Below are positions 43,009 through 50,880 of a stretch of DNA of 64,000 nucleotides, piece by piece. The stretch lies in the NCBI GenBank assembly GCA_004292955.1, contig RDXX01000009.1, forward strand, positions 124,001 to 188,000, read 5' to 3'. The notes beneath the pieces are model-generated. The model searched no databases, was not told where the DNA came from, and worked only from the letters and a program-made list of their open reading frames with translations. Position 1 is the first letter of the stretch. Each line of letters opens with the position of its first letter. The stretch comes from Oscillatoriales cyanobacterium. GTDB taxonomy: Bacteria > Cyanobacteriota > Cyanobacteriia > Cyanobacteriales > Microcoleaceae. Made by a program: the position numbers and the translations under genes.

Positions 43009-44388
43009 ATGAGCCTAAAAGAAGCCTTAAAACTTGCCGATCGCATAGTCTTCGAGAAAACTGGTCAACACCTAGACGACTTACAAGCAGCGGTACTCAA
43101 AGGCACTCTAGAGCGTGAGACATACAAGCACATAGCCAAAGACTTTGACTGTTCGGAAAGTAGTGTGAGGAAAGTGGGCGCAGAGTTATGGGAAATACTT
43201 TCAGAAGAGTTGGGGGAAGATGTTAGTAAATCAAATTTATCTTCGGCAATAGAGAGGTTGCAAGTCTCCTTGTTCTCATCAAATGTTGCACAAGACTCTG
43301 TGCAAATTAGGAATATTAATTATTGTGGAGAAGCTAGACACCCACCAGAACAAAGAAACTCACACCCACCAAATCAAGAAACATCTAACTCAAAACAAAG
43401 CAAAACTCTACATCAAGATTTAAGCGAAATGCCGGAGTTGGGTAATTTCTTCGATCGCACCCACGAACTCCAAACCCTCACAACCTGGATTCTACAACAA
43501 AACTGCCGCCTCATCACCCTCACCGGTATCAGCGGAATCGGCAAAACATCCCTAGCAGTCCAACTCGTACAACAAATCAAACACGAGTTTGAGTACGCAG
43601 TTTGGTGCACGCTAGACGAATTCCCCACCATCGATAAATTCCAATCTAACCTAATACAGCTTTTTTCCCAGTCAGAAAACCCAGATTCATCCCCAACAAA
43701 CCAGAAACGCTTACCGCTGATTAAGTATTTACAAAACCATCGATGTTTAGTAGTCTTAGATGACGTTCACAACCTTTTCTGTAGCGGCGAATTCGCAGGA
43801 AAGTATAAACCAGAATACGAAGAATATCGCTCTTTATTCAAACAGATAGAAAAATTATCCCATCAAAGTTGCTTTCTGCTAATCGGTTGGGAACCACCGA
43901 AAGAAGTTCCTCAACTCACAAGCGAAAATACTCCCATTCGTACCTTACAACTCACTGGTTTAGACACCGCAGCCGCACGGAAAATTCTCAGAGATAAAGG
44001 ATTAACAGAAATCGATAACTGCGAAACACTGATTCACCGCTACCAAGGCAATCCGTTATGGTTAAAAAGCGTGGCGACTTTGATTCAAGAGTTGGGAATC
44101 GGTGTGGCAGACTTATTAATAGATGATACCATATTGTTGCCGGAAGATTTGAAAGATGTTTTAGATGAGCAGTTCGATCGCACTTCCGAACTAGAAAAAC
44201 AAGTCCTGTCATTGTTGGCGAAAGAAAACCAGCCAGTCAACCTAGCAAAATTGCTCCAAAATGGACAAATATCATCATCAGATTTGCTAAACGCCTTGCA
44301 ATCTCTATCGCGGCGCTGTTTGATTGAAAAACAGGGAAGTCTTTACACTCTCTCACCTGTACTGAAGCAGTATATCAAAGGATTGTAA
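43009..44388 (+). CDS. STAND NTPase with N-terminal vMAP-type helix-turn-helix
   Basis: 459 residues. The first 90 residues (LKEALKLADRIVFEKTGQHL, ERETYKHIAKDFDCSESSVR) match the N-terminal HTH found on vWA-MoxR-associated NTPases of cyanobacteria. The NTPase follows: P-loop LTGISGIGKTSLAVQL near 175, Walker B RCLVVLDDVHNL, then a helical arm and a winged helix (LSLLAKENQPVNLAKLLQNG, LQSLSRRCLIEK). STAND proteins are regulators that oligomerise on a signal. This one ends right after the winged helix with no sensor repeats. A truncated paralogue is at 13782-14231. Confidence 0.87.
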   Translation: MSLKEALKLADRIVFEKTGQHLDDLQAAVLKGTLERETYKHIAKDFDCSESSVRKVGAELWEILSEELGEDVSKSNLSSAIERLQVSLFSSNVAQDSVQIRNINYCGEARHPPEQRNSHPPNQETSNSKQSKTLHQDLSEMPELGNFFDRTHELQTLTTWILQQNCRLITLTGISGIGKTSLAVQLVQQIKHEFEYAVWCTLDEFPTIDKFQSNLIQLFSQSENPDSSPTNQKRLPLIKYLQNHRCLVVLDDVHNLFCSGEFAGKYKPEYEEYRSLFKQIEKLSHQSCFLLIGWEPPKEVPQLTSENTPIRTLQLTGLDTAAARKILRDKGLTEIDNCETLIHRYQGNPLWLKSVATLIQELGIGVADLLIDDTILLPEDLKDVLDEQFDRTSELEKQVLSLLAKENQPVNLAKLLQNGQISSSDLLNALQSLSRRCLIEKQGSLYTLSPVLKQYIKGL

Positions 44389-44535
44389 CCGAGATGTTGT
44401 ACTAATATCAATAAGCCTTTTATTTCTTAGTCTGCGGAGGCAGACTTTGTTTGTGTAGTAGCGGTTTCAACCGCCAAATCATAAAAGAGGGTGACTGTGC
44501 TATCATAAAATACAAAACATATTGAGTCGAGTTAT

Positions 44536-45012
44536 ATGACAACAATAACTACAGTCACAACAGCCTCCCAACTCGCTGATTACTACATCTGGTTCGCGAA
44601 TGATGTAGGCTCCTACCTCAGCAACCACAAGCTACAAAAACTCTTGTACTACGCCCAAGCATGGTATTTAGCCTTTGAAGATACACCGCTGTTTGATGAA
44701 GATTTTGAAGCTTGGGTACACGGGCCGACTATCCCGGCTTTATTTTATGAATACAAAGAACAATTTGACTTTAAGCCAATTCTGAAAGAAGTCGAAAAAC
44801 CAGAGTTTCCCAAAGAAGTACAAGAGTTTTTAGACGAGTTATCCGATGATTACCTCTTTCGGGATGCCTATGAGTTAGAATTGATGGTGCGACGCGAAGA
44901 TCCTTGGATTAATGCTAGAGGTGAGTTGCCAAAAGATGAACCTTCTCATGCTATTATTACCAAGGAATCAATGAAAAAATTTTACAAAAGCCGTGTCATC
45001 GAAGAAGCATAA
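44536..45012 (+). CDS. Panacea-domain (DUF4065) antitoxin
   Basis: 158 residues. SNHKLQKLLYYAQAWYLAFE, FDEDFEAWVHGPTIPALFYE and ITKESMKKFYKS are signatures of the DUF4065/Panacea domain, shown by others to neutralise unrelated toxins in PanAT systems and, as SocA, to act as a proteolytic adaptor. It overlaps the next gene by 20 nt, the usual antitoxin-toxin layout. The start at 44536 is preceded by an A+T-rich region, with no clear ribosome site. Confidence 0.9.
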   Translation: MTTITTVTTASQLADYYIWFANDVGSYLSNHKLQKLLYYAQAWYLAFEDTPLFDEDFEAWVHGPTIPALFYEYKEQFDFKPILKEVEKPEFPKEVQEFLDELSDDYLFRDAYELELMVRREDPWINARGELPKDEPSHAIITKESMKKFYKSRVIEEA

Positions 45013-45436
45013 AAAAAGACAAGATACAGAGATTCGCAGTCAACCATCTTCGGCAAGGAGAGAGGTTGTCAATATCCAAATTCCAGAAGGAATTAGTTTT
45101 TCTTTCAGGTATTATCAGGATGAGAAAAATAAGTTCTCAATTGGCGGTAGAGATGCTAAGTATCTAGCATCTCTATTGAGACGGCTGCGGGATTTGTCGC
45201 AATTGAATGCTCAAGAAGTTATCAATAATCAGAGTAAAAGTTTGCGTTGTCATGGCATAGCTTGGCAAAATACTACCGAACCTAATGGCTTCGGAATTCC
45301 CAATGAATCTGCGCTAGTAAATATGCCCTACCAGTTTCAAATCTCTGCTAATGAATACGGCAGGGTACATGGATTTTTTAGTGAAAATGTTTTTTATATT
45401 GTCTGGCTAGATCCAGAGCACAATCTTTACAGTTGA
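44993..45436 (+). CDS. Putative toxin of the Panacea pair
   Basis: 147 residues from a GTG at 44993, which lies inside the Panacea gene. The N-terminal 20 residues are basic (SSKKHKKRQDTEIRSQPSS). The rest is a globular alpha/beta domain: VNIQIPEGISFSFRYYQDEK, DAKYLASLLRRLRDLS, and QISANEYGRVHGFFSENVFY, IVWLDPEHNLYS. I do not recognise the family. By location it should be the toxin. The ending with H and W resembles other Panacea partners only loosely. Confidence 0.78.
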   Translation: MSSKKHKKRQDTEIRSQPSSARREVVNIQIPEGISFSFRYYQDEKNKFSIGGRDAKYLASLLRRLRDLSQLNAQEVINNQSKSLRCHGIAWQNTTEPNGFGIPNESALVNMPYQFQISANEYGRVHGFFSENVFYIVWLDPEHNLYS

Positions 45437-45509
45437 AATTATAATAAACTACCCACGGTCAGGACACGACACTCCCGTGTCCGACCTTGATATTGTGCAC
45501 TTCGACTAA

Positions 45510-45574
45510 AGAAACCGGGTTTTTTACCGATTCTGTGGAACTCACGAAATATTATCGCAAAAAACCCGGTTTCT
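45510..45574. terminator. AGAAACCGGGTTTTTT inverted repeat
   Basis: Perfect 16-bp arms: AGAAACCGGGTTTTTT at 45510-45525 and its complement at 45559-45574. It lies between the Panacea pair and the small minus-strand gene that ends at 45599. It could act as a terminator; similar repeats are common in filamentous cyanobacteria. Confidence 0.6.
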
Positions 45575-45598
45575 GAACCCCATGCGTAAGTCCTAATT

Positions 45599-45733
45599 TT
45601 AAGCAAATTTAGCATAGAGAGCTGAAATAAAATTAACGCTTAAAAAGCCGACTGCTAGGACGAGGATGATAAAGATTGTGATACTGAGAATAGACTTGAG
45701 CCGATCGGCATTTTCGGGTTTTTCTGATTTCAT
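45599..45733 (-). CDS. 44-residue single-span membrane peptide
   Basis: Reads MKSEKPENADRLKS, then a hydrophobic span (ILSITIFIILVLAVGFLSVN) and FISALYAKFA before a TAA. The hydrophilic, charged N-terminus and 20-residue span give a classic single-pass N-in peptide. The stop is 25 nt from the hairpin at 45510-45574, which would be its terminator. The family is not recognised; small photosystem subunits are of such size, but no known one matches. Codon use is normal, and the frame is open for exactly this length. Confidence 0.6.
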   Translation of the reverse strand: MKSEKPENADRLKSILSITIFIILVLAVGFLSVNFISALYAKFA

Positions 45734-45929
45734 TTGTCAAGTCTTGCTGTAAATTATATCCGAAAAATTGAGAAAAAGTAAATTATACCAATGCACGAAC
45801 AAAAACGCAACTACCGATCGCCTAAAAGCTTCGATCGCCGTCAGTAGGTGGCAGTTTTAATCTCAAATCGAAAAATGGAAAATCTCAAATCGACCGAGCT
45901 GTGCAGCGATTGTCGATCGCCTGCCTGCG

Positions 45930-46060
45930 ATCGCGCCCCCGTCCTGTAAAATAGAGGGCGCCTTGGGGCTCAGCTTTTAACAGCCCCAATTGTGGGCGAC
46001 AGCAAGACGGCTCGCAAATACATAATAATGTGTCAATCATCCTTAACTTACTGAATTAGG
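45930..46060 (+). other. GC-rich stretch with hairpin, possible small RNA
   Basis: TGTAAAATAGAGGGCGCC contains a -10-like TAAAAT; downstream TTGGGGCT pairs with AGCCCCAA. No open frame spans it, and base composition is unlike the flanks. It could be a transcribed small RNA or the long leader of the coiled-coil gene at 46168. No known RNA family is recognised. Confidence 0.3.
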
Positions 46061-46167
46061 TAAAAATAGAAGAGTGCGCGGCAATAATCAAAAACATATA
46101 ACTGAAAAAAGGATATAAATGAATGCTCCACCCAGTCTCGCAACCTTACCAACAACGAGAAAATACT

Positions 46168-46989
46168 ATGACCCAAAGAGCCGTGCGGAAGCCAAACCCC
46201 TCTGTTAGAAACCGCTTGAGGCCAAGTTTTCCTCAAAGGCACTGGCTGGAGGTGGCAGAGTACGCCTCTCTGGCGGCCTCTGGTTTGGGTTCCTTGGCGG
46301 TGGCAGTGTCTGGTCAAGCTTTTTACGGGGTGGCTCCCCTAACCTTGGCTTTGTCGCTGAATGTGGCTAATCGGTATCGGTTCGAGCAGCAAGTGCGGGT
46401 TCATCAAACTTCGGAATTGGCCCAAGTACAAAAGTCTGTAAATAAGGTCGAAAAAACGGCGGTAACGGTAATTGTTAAATTGCGGAGGCATTTGTCAGCA
46501 GATATTGCAGCGCTGCGCCAGCAAATGGCTGCATTGCCTAGGAATGCAGCTTTTGAGGAGTCGATCGACATTGAGCGGCAATTGCTGAGTTTGGGAGAGT
46601 CGGTAGCTTCTTTGCAAGAAATTGTGGCGTCTGCTGTGCTCGATGTTCGCCAGCAGGTGAGGGAACAAATGCAAGATTTATCGGTGGGCCAACCGACAAA
46701 TATCGAAGCTGTGGAACAGGCGATAGAACAACTGCAAAGTGCGATGAAGAGCTTGACAGAAACTGCTCTCACCCGAGATGACTGGGAATTAGTAAATACT
46801 CGATTTTTGGAAATCCAGAAAGTTATGGCTAATCTGCAAAGCCAAGTGCAAGCTCCTGCGTACCAATCGACTCCGGATTTGTCTGTAGTTCAAGCTCAAA
46901 TTCACCGTTTGGAACACGAGCAGCAAGAAGTTGTCAAACCTCATCTCAAGCGCTTAATCTCGGTTGTCAAGGAGTTGCAAAACAGTTGA
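46168..46989 (+). CDS. Membrane-associated coiled-coil protein
   Basis: 273 residues from the ATG at 46168 (the frame is open to 46123). After a basic N-terminus comes a hydrophobic hairpin (YASLAASGLGSLAVAVSGQA, FYGVAPLTLALSLNVANRY), two short helices. The rest is a long coiled coil with heptads (QKSVNKVEKTAVTVIVKLRR, DIAALRQQMAAL, VEQAIEQLQSAMKSL). It likely anchors to the thylakoid or plasma membrane. The stop codon lies in the first heptamer of the array beginning at 46983 (QNS then TGA). The function is unknown. Confidence 0.75.
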   Translation: MTQRAVRKPNPSVRNRLRPSFPQRHWLEVAEYASLAASGLGSLAVAVSGQAFYGVAPLTLALSLNVANRYRFEQQVRVHQTSELAQVQKSVNKVEKTAVTVIVKLRRHLSADIAALRQQMAALPRNAAFEESIDIERQLLSLGESVASLQEIVASAVLDVRQQVREQMQDLSVGQPTNIEAVEQAIEQLQSAMKSLTETALTRDDWELVNTRFLEIQKVMANLQSQVQAPAYQSTPDLSVVQAQIHRLEHEQQEVVKPHLKRLISVVKELQNS

Positions 46990-47027
46990 CAGTTGACAGT
47001 TGACAGTTGACAGTTGGCAGTTGGCAG
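46983..47027 (+). repeat. Heptamer array, 6 units
   Basis: Four CAGTTGA units and two CAGTTGG units, then the E1-type element. It lacks the conserved tail of the 8527 type. The first unit gives the TGA of the coiled-coil gene. Confidence 0.9.
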
Positions 47028-47140
47028 GGGAGCATCTGGTTTTGGCAAAAAGCATTTTTTTTTACAGTGCTGTCCCCACTCGCGTATTGTACAATACGCG
47101 AGCGGGGACAGCACTACAAATGCAAAACTGAGATACACCC
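47028..47140. repeat. Element with GTATCTCAGTTTTGC ends, third copy
   Basis: The left end reads AGCATCTGGTTTTGGC; the right end, inverted, GGGTGTATCTCAGTTTTGC. The core 47066-47115 is a near-perfect palindrome with 25-bp arms (AGTGCTGTCCCCACTCGCGT plus ATTGT, one mismatch). Related to 25067-25149 and 4552-4605. Confidence 0.65.
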
Positions 47141-47171
47141 GTTGGCAGTTCGCAGTTGTAATTGTTCATTA

Positions 47172-47291
47172 GGAATGAGAATTAAATAACTTACAATTTT
47201 AATTATTGTGGGATGGGCGTCCCGCCCGTCCCGAAAAGACGGGCGGGACGCCCATCCCACAAATATCTATAAGTTATTAAATTTTCGTTCC
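47172..47291. mobile_element. MITE-like element, copy 2
   Basis: Ends GGAATGAGAATTAAATAACT and, inverted, GGAACGAAAATTTAATAACT. The hairpin core is GGGATGGGCGTCCCGCCCGT. The copy at 25197-25320 has the same plan and the same neighbouring E1-type element. About 120 bp, non-coding. Confidence 0.7.
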
Positions 47292-47335
47292 TTAGTCAGT
47301 TGTAATTGATCGTTAGTCATCACTCAGAAGGAAGA

Positions 47336-47432
47336 TTTTCCCCCTCTCCCCCCTCTCTCCCTCTCCGCCTCTCCCCTTCTCCCCCCTCTCCCCTTCTCCG
47401 CCTCTCCCCTTCTCCTCCTCTCTCCCTCTCCC
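47336..47432. repeat. Pyrimidine tract
   Basis: About 97 nt of C and T only with few exceptions (CCCCTCTCCCCCCTCTCTCC and so on). An open frame of RRRGE repeats on the opposite strand is an artefact of this tract. Confidence 0.85.
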
Positions 47433-47524
47433 GGCTGGAGTCGAATTTTTTAGACAACTGTGTTACAAATTGAAAAGGTAATCTGTCTAGTTCACCTGTT
47501 TTCAACCTGTTACAAGAAAATTAA

Positions 47525-49627
47525 ATGACCGCAACCGTAACTGTTACTGATAACCCGTTATTAATTGGCAAAGGATTGCCACCGTTTGATGCGATCGCAC
47601 CAGAACACGTAGTCCCCGCCGTTACGCAACTGCTGACGGAACTAGAAGCCGAGTTAGCTGCCTTAGAAGCCTCTGTTGAGCCGACTTGGAGCGGCTTGGT
47701 AGAACCATTGCAGCGGCTCGGAGAGCGTTTAAATTGGACTTGGAGCATTGTCGGACATTTGATGGGGGTGAAAAATAGTCCGGAATTGCGATCGGCTCAC
47801 GAAACAGTGCAGCCAGAAGTAGTAAAATTTGCGAGCAAGCTCAGTCAGAGCAAACCGCTTTATGAAGGTTTTAAAGCGCTGCGGGCCAGCGAAAATTGGG
47901 ACAGTTTAGAGCCAGCTCAACAACGAATTGTCGAAGCCTCACTCCGAGATGCTCAACTCTCCGGCGTCGGTTTAGAAGGCGAGCAAAAAGAGCGTTTCAA
48001 TGCCATTCAATTAGAAATGGCAGAAATTACTACTCAATTTTCCAATCATGTCCTCGACGCTACCAAAGCTTTCAGTATCACCCTCACAAACAAAGACGAA
48101 ATTGACGGTTTACCGCCGAGTTTGTTGAGTTTAGCAGCTCAAGCAGCTCGCAGTGCCGGCGCCGAAAATGCCGATGCCGAAAATGGCCCTTGGCGGATTA
48201 CTTTAGACTTTCCGAGTTACGGGCCTTTCATGCAGCACAGCACTCGCCGCGATTTGCGCGAAAAGTTGTACAAAGCTTTGATCGGCAGAGCTAGCAGTGG
48301 AGATTTGAATAACTGGCCTTTGACCGATCGCATTTTAGCACTGCGCCACGAAAAAGCTGCTTTGCTCGGGTTTAGCAGTTATGCCGAATTGAGCTTGGCG
48401 AGCAAAATGGCTCCTAACGTTACAGCAGTGGAAGCTTTGTTAGAAGAATTGCGCTTAGCTAGCTACGATGCTGCTGTCAAAGATTTAGAAGAATTGAAAG
48501 CTTTTGCTAGCTCTAAAGGTGCGCTGGAATCTGCGGATTTGAAGCACTGGGATATTGGTTTTTGGTCGGAAAGACAGCGGGAAGAAAAGTTTGCTTTTAG
48601 TGCCGAAGAATTGCGTCCTTATTTTGCTTTGCCGCAGGTATTGGAGGGGTTATTTGGATTAGTAAAGCGGCTGTTCGGCGTGACGGTAACGGCGACGGAC
48701 GGTCAAGCTCCTGTCTGGCACAAAGACGTGCGCTATTTTAGAATAGATGATGAAGCCGGAAATGCGATCGCCAATTTCTATCTAGACCCCTACAGCCGCC
48801 CGGAAGAAAAGCGCGGCGGTGCTTGGATGGATGAGTGCGTGGTGCGCGCTAAGTTTGTGGAAGCGGGAAAAACAACAACGCGCTTACCTGTGGCGTATTT
48901 GGTGTGCAACCAAAGCCCTCCGGTTGATGGGAAACCGAGTTTAATGACTTTTGTGGAAGTAGAAACTTTGTTTCACGAATTCGGCCACGGTTTGCAGCAT
49001 ATGCTAACAACGGTAGACTATCCGGGGGCTTCTGGCATCAATAATGTTGAGTGGGATGCGGTGGAATTGCCCAGTCAATTTATGGAAAATTGGTGTTACG
49101 ATAGGGCGACTTTGTTCGGGATGGCAAAACATTACCAAACTGGGGAAACTTTGCCGGAACACTATTACCAAAAGCTGTTAGCAGCGCGCCACTACATGAG
49201 CGGCAGTGCCATGCTCAGGCAAGTACATTTTAGCAGTGTTGATATTGAATTGCACCACCGCTATCGATCGGGCGGCAGCGAAACTGTGGCGGATGTCCGC
49301 AACCGCATCGCTAAAACGACAACTGTTTTGCCTCCTCTGGAAGAAGACGCATTTTTGTGCGCTTTCGGACACATTTTTGCGGGCGGCTATGCGGCGGGCT
49401 ATTACAGCTATAAATGGGCGGAAGTCCTTAGTGCTGATGCTTTTGCGGCGTTTGAGGAGGCGGGTTTGGAAGATGAAAGTGCGATCGCCTCTACAGGTAA
49501 ACTCTTCCGAGATACAGTGTTAGGATTGGGTGGCAGTTTGCACCCGATGGAAGTGTTTAAAACATTCCGAGGACGCGAACCGAGCACTAAAGCTTTGTTG
49601 AGACACAGCGGTTTAGTTGCGGCTTAA
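47525..49627 (+). CDS. prlC: Oligopeptidase A (M3 metallopeptidase)
   Basis: 700 residues, the M3A family length. HEFGHGLQH near residue 484 is the zinc motif (HEXXH), with the third ligand Glu in the following NNVEWDAVELPSQFMENW block. Other family features: NPLLIGKGLPPFDAIAPEHV at the start, MAPNVTAVEALLEEL, YPGASGINN and the C-terminal YAAGYYSYKWAEVLSADAF. It cleaves short peptides, including signal-peptide fragments, in the cytoplasm. Immediately upstream is a pyrimidine tract; downstream, repeats. Intact. Confidence 0.95.
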   Translation: MTATVTVTDNPLLIGKGLPPFDAIAPEHVVPAVTQLLTELEAELAALEASVEPTWSGLVEPLQRLGERLNWTWSIVGHLMGVKNSPELRSAHETVQPEVVKFASKLSQSKPLYEGFKALRASENWDSLEPAQQRIVEASLRDAQLSGVGLEGEQKERFNAIQLEMAEITTQFSNHVLDATKAFSITLTNKDEIDGLPPSLLSLAAQAARSAGAENADAENGPWRITLDFPSYGPFMQHSTRRDLREKLYKALIGRASSGDLNNWPLTDRILALRHEKAALLGFSSYAELSLASKMAPNVTAVEALLEELRLASYDAAVKDLEELKAFASSKGALESADLKHWDIGFWSERQREEKFAFSAEELRPYFALPQVLEGLFGLVKRLFGVTVTATDGQAPVWHKDVRYFRIDDEAGNAIANFYLDPYSRPEEKRGGAWMDECVVRAKFVEAGKTTTRLPVAYLVCNQSPPVDGKPSLMTFVEVETLFHEFGHGLQHMLTTVDYPGASGINNVEWDAVELPSQFMENWCYDRATLFGMAKHYQTGETLPEHYYQKLLAARHYMSGSAMLRQVHFSSVDIELHHRYRSGGSETVADVRNRIAKTTTVLPPLEEDAFLCAFGHIFAGGYAAGYYSYKWAEVLSADAFAAFEEAGLEDESAIASTGKLFRDTVLGLGGSLHPMEVFKTFRGREPSTKALLRHSGLVAA

Positions 49628-49703
49628 CAAACTGTCCAATAATTGAGGATTAATGCAGGTAAATTCATCTGCATTAATCCCGCTAAAAAGCGGGATTAAA
49701 AAG

Positions 49704-49989
49704 TTTGTAGTGAGGACTTTAGTCCTATAATTTTTATTTACATATAATCCAATACAGTTCACTTAAGGTAGATTCCCCCTAATCCCTAATCCCTTAAAGT
49801 TCGGATGGCGTATTAGACGCAACTTTCATATTAATAAATAAAGGTACGTTGTTGGGCTTTAGCCCTCTTTATCTATACTTCTAAAGAGGGCTAAAGCCCA
49901 ACAACGTACCTAATTTTATAAGAACAATATCGAAGGGTTATAGTAACACTTTTAAATTGGTATTAATAGGACTAAAGTCCTCACTACGA
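49704..49989. repeat. Nested repeats: split GTAGTGAGGACT hairpin enclosing a GGTACGTTG hairpin
   Basis: Left arm GTAGTGAGGACTTTAGTCCT begins at 49704; its partner AGGACTAAAGTCCTCACTAC lies at about 49967-49989. Between them is the GGTACGTTGTTGGGCTTTAG hairpin at 49843-49910 (copy 2 of that at 34071). The outer element appears to have been split by insertion of the region carrying the inner one. No gene in 49628-50039. Confidence 0.7.
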
Positions 49990-50039
49990 AACATTTTTTT
50001 TGTAGAACATCATGCAACAAACATCTGTAGTTTGGCACA

Positions 50040-50250
50040 TCATCCCCAATTTGCCACAAAAAGATTGGGGATGATGTACGCGCCACGTGGCTATCCCGTA
50101 GGTAATCGCCAGCAGCTTTTGGATTAGCTTGAAGGCCCATCAAAGCAGCATCAATCTCAATACTGTCAGTATAAACTGCCTTTCGTGAATATTTTCTATC
50201 ATTAATCAGTGATGGTACTTAACTTTCCCTCCACCTGAAACTTCCTTTAT
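50040..50250 (-). pseudogene. Degraded coding relic
   Basis: On the minus strand about 35 codons read well (INDRKYSRKAVYTDSIEIDA, ALMGLQANPKAAGDYLRDSH) and another segment (NIKEVSGGGKVKYHH) in a different frame, interrupted by stops. It is followed by CCTACGGGATAGCCACGTGG, related to the dispersed repeats near 11-13 kb. It looks like a decayed gene of unknown family. The gap to remA at 50251-50535 shows nothing else. Confidence 0.35.
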
Positions 50251-50535
50251 ATTTCGCAACATTTACTGGCGGTTTTCTCCATACAGCTAAAGCTTTTATT
50301 CGCAACGAAAAATTGAGAATTTTACCGAATCTTTAACATCCAGCGGTCACCAGCGGTAGTTTTTTAAAGTTTTGATAAAGATTGGCAGACTCTGCTTCAA
50401 AAAAGAGCAAAAAATGAAGGTAAAAATTTAAAACTTTTTGTTATGAATAATTTTAACTTGCCAGAAAAAATGTATTTATATATGATAATAAGTAAGGATT
50501 GATAGTTACTTGTTCACCTATAGATTGAGATATTC

Positions 50536-50802
50536 ATGGATATTCAATTAATTAATATCGGCTTTGGTAATATTGTGTCGGCTAACCGAGTGATTGCCAT
50601 TGTCAGTCCCGAGTCAGCGCCAATTAAGCGTATAATTACTGATGCGCGGGAGCGCGGACAACTGGTTGATGCTACTTACGGCCGCCGCACGAGGGCGGTA
50701 ATTATTACTGATTCGAGTCACGTTATCCTCTCGGCGATTCAGCCGGAAACGGTTGCTAATCGTTTTGCGATCGGCAAAGACGGTCAAGGTCGGGATGATT
50801 GA
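50536..50802 (+). CDS. remA: RemA-family (DUF370) regulator
   Basis: 88 residues. [40 protein letters not shown] and [20 protein letters not shown] are the hallmark of the RemA/DUF370 family. In Bacillus, RemA is a DNA-binding protein that activates biofilm matrix and osmoprotectant genes; the function of the cyanobacterial form is not established. The gene lies 78 nt upstream of gmk. This pairing is usual for the family. A basic C-terminus follows (KDGQGRDD). Confidence 0.93.
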   Translation: MDIQLINIGFGNIVSANRVIAIVSPESAPIKRIITDARERGQLVDATYGRRTRAVIITDSSHVILSAIQPETVANRFAIGKDGQGRDD

Positions 50803-50880
50803 GGTTTGTTGGTTGCAATTTGAGCACTTACAGTCTAGAGTAAGCGAAAACTCAAATTGTGACACGTTTCTCTTCTAAAA

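Noticed and set aside
47320-47505. Minus-strand frame rich in Arg, Gly and Glu
   Set aside because: An artefact of the pyrimidine tract; no start site or family match.
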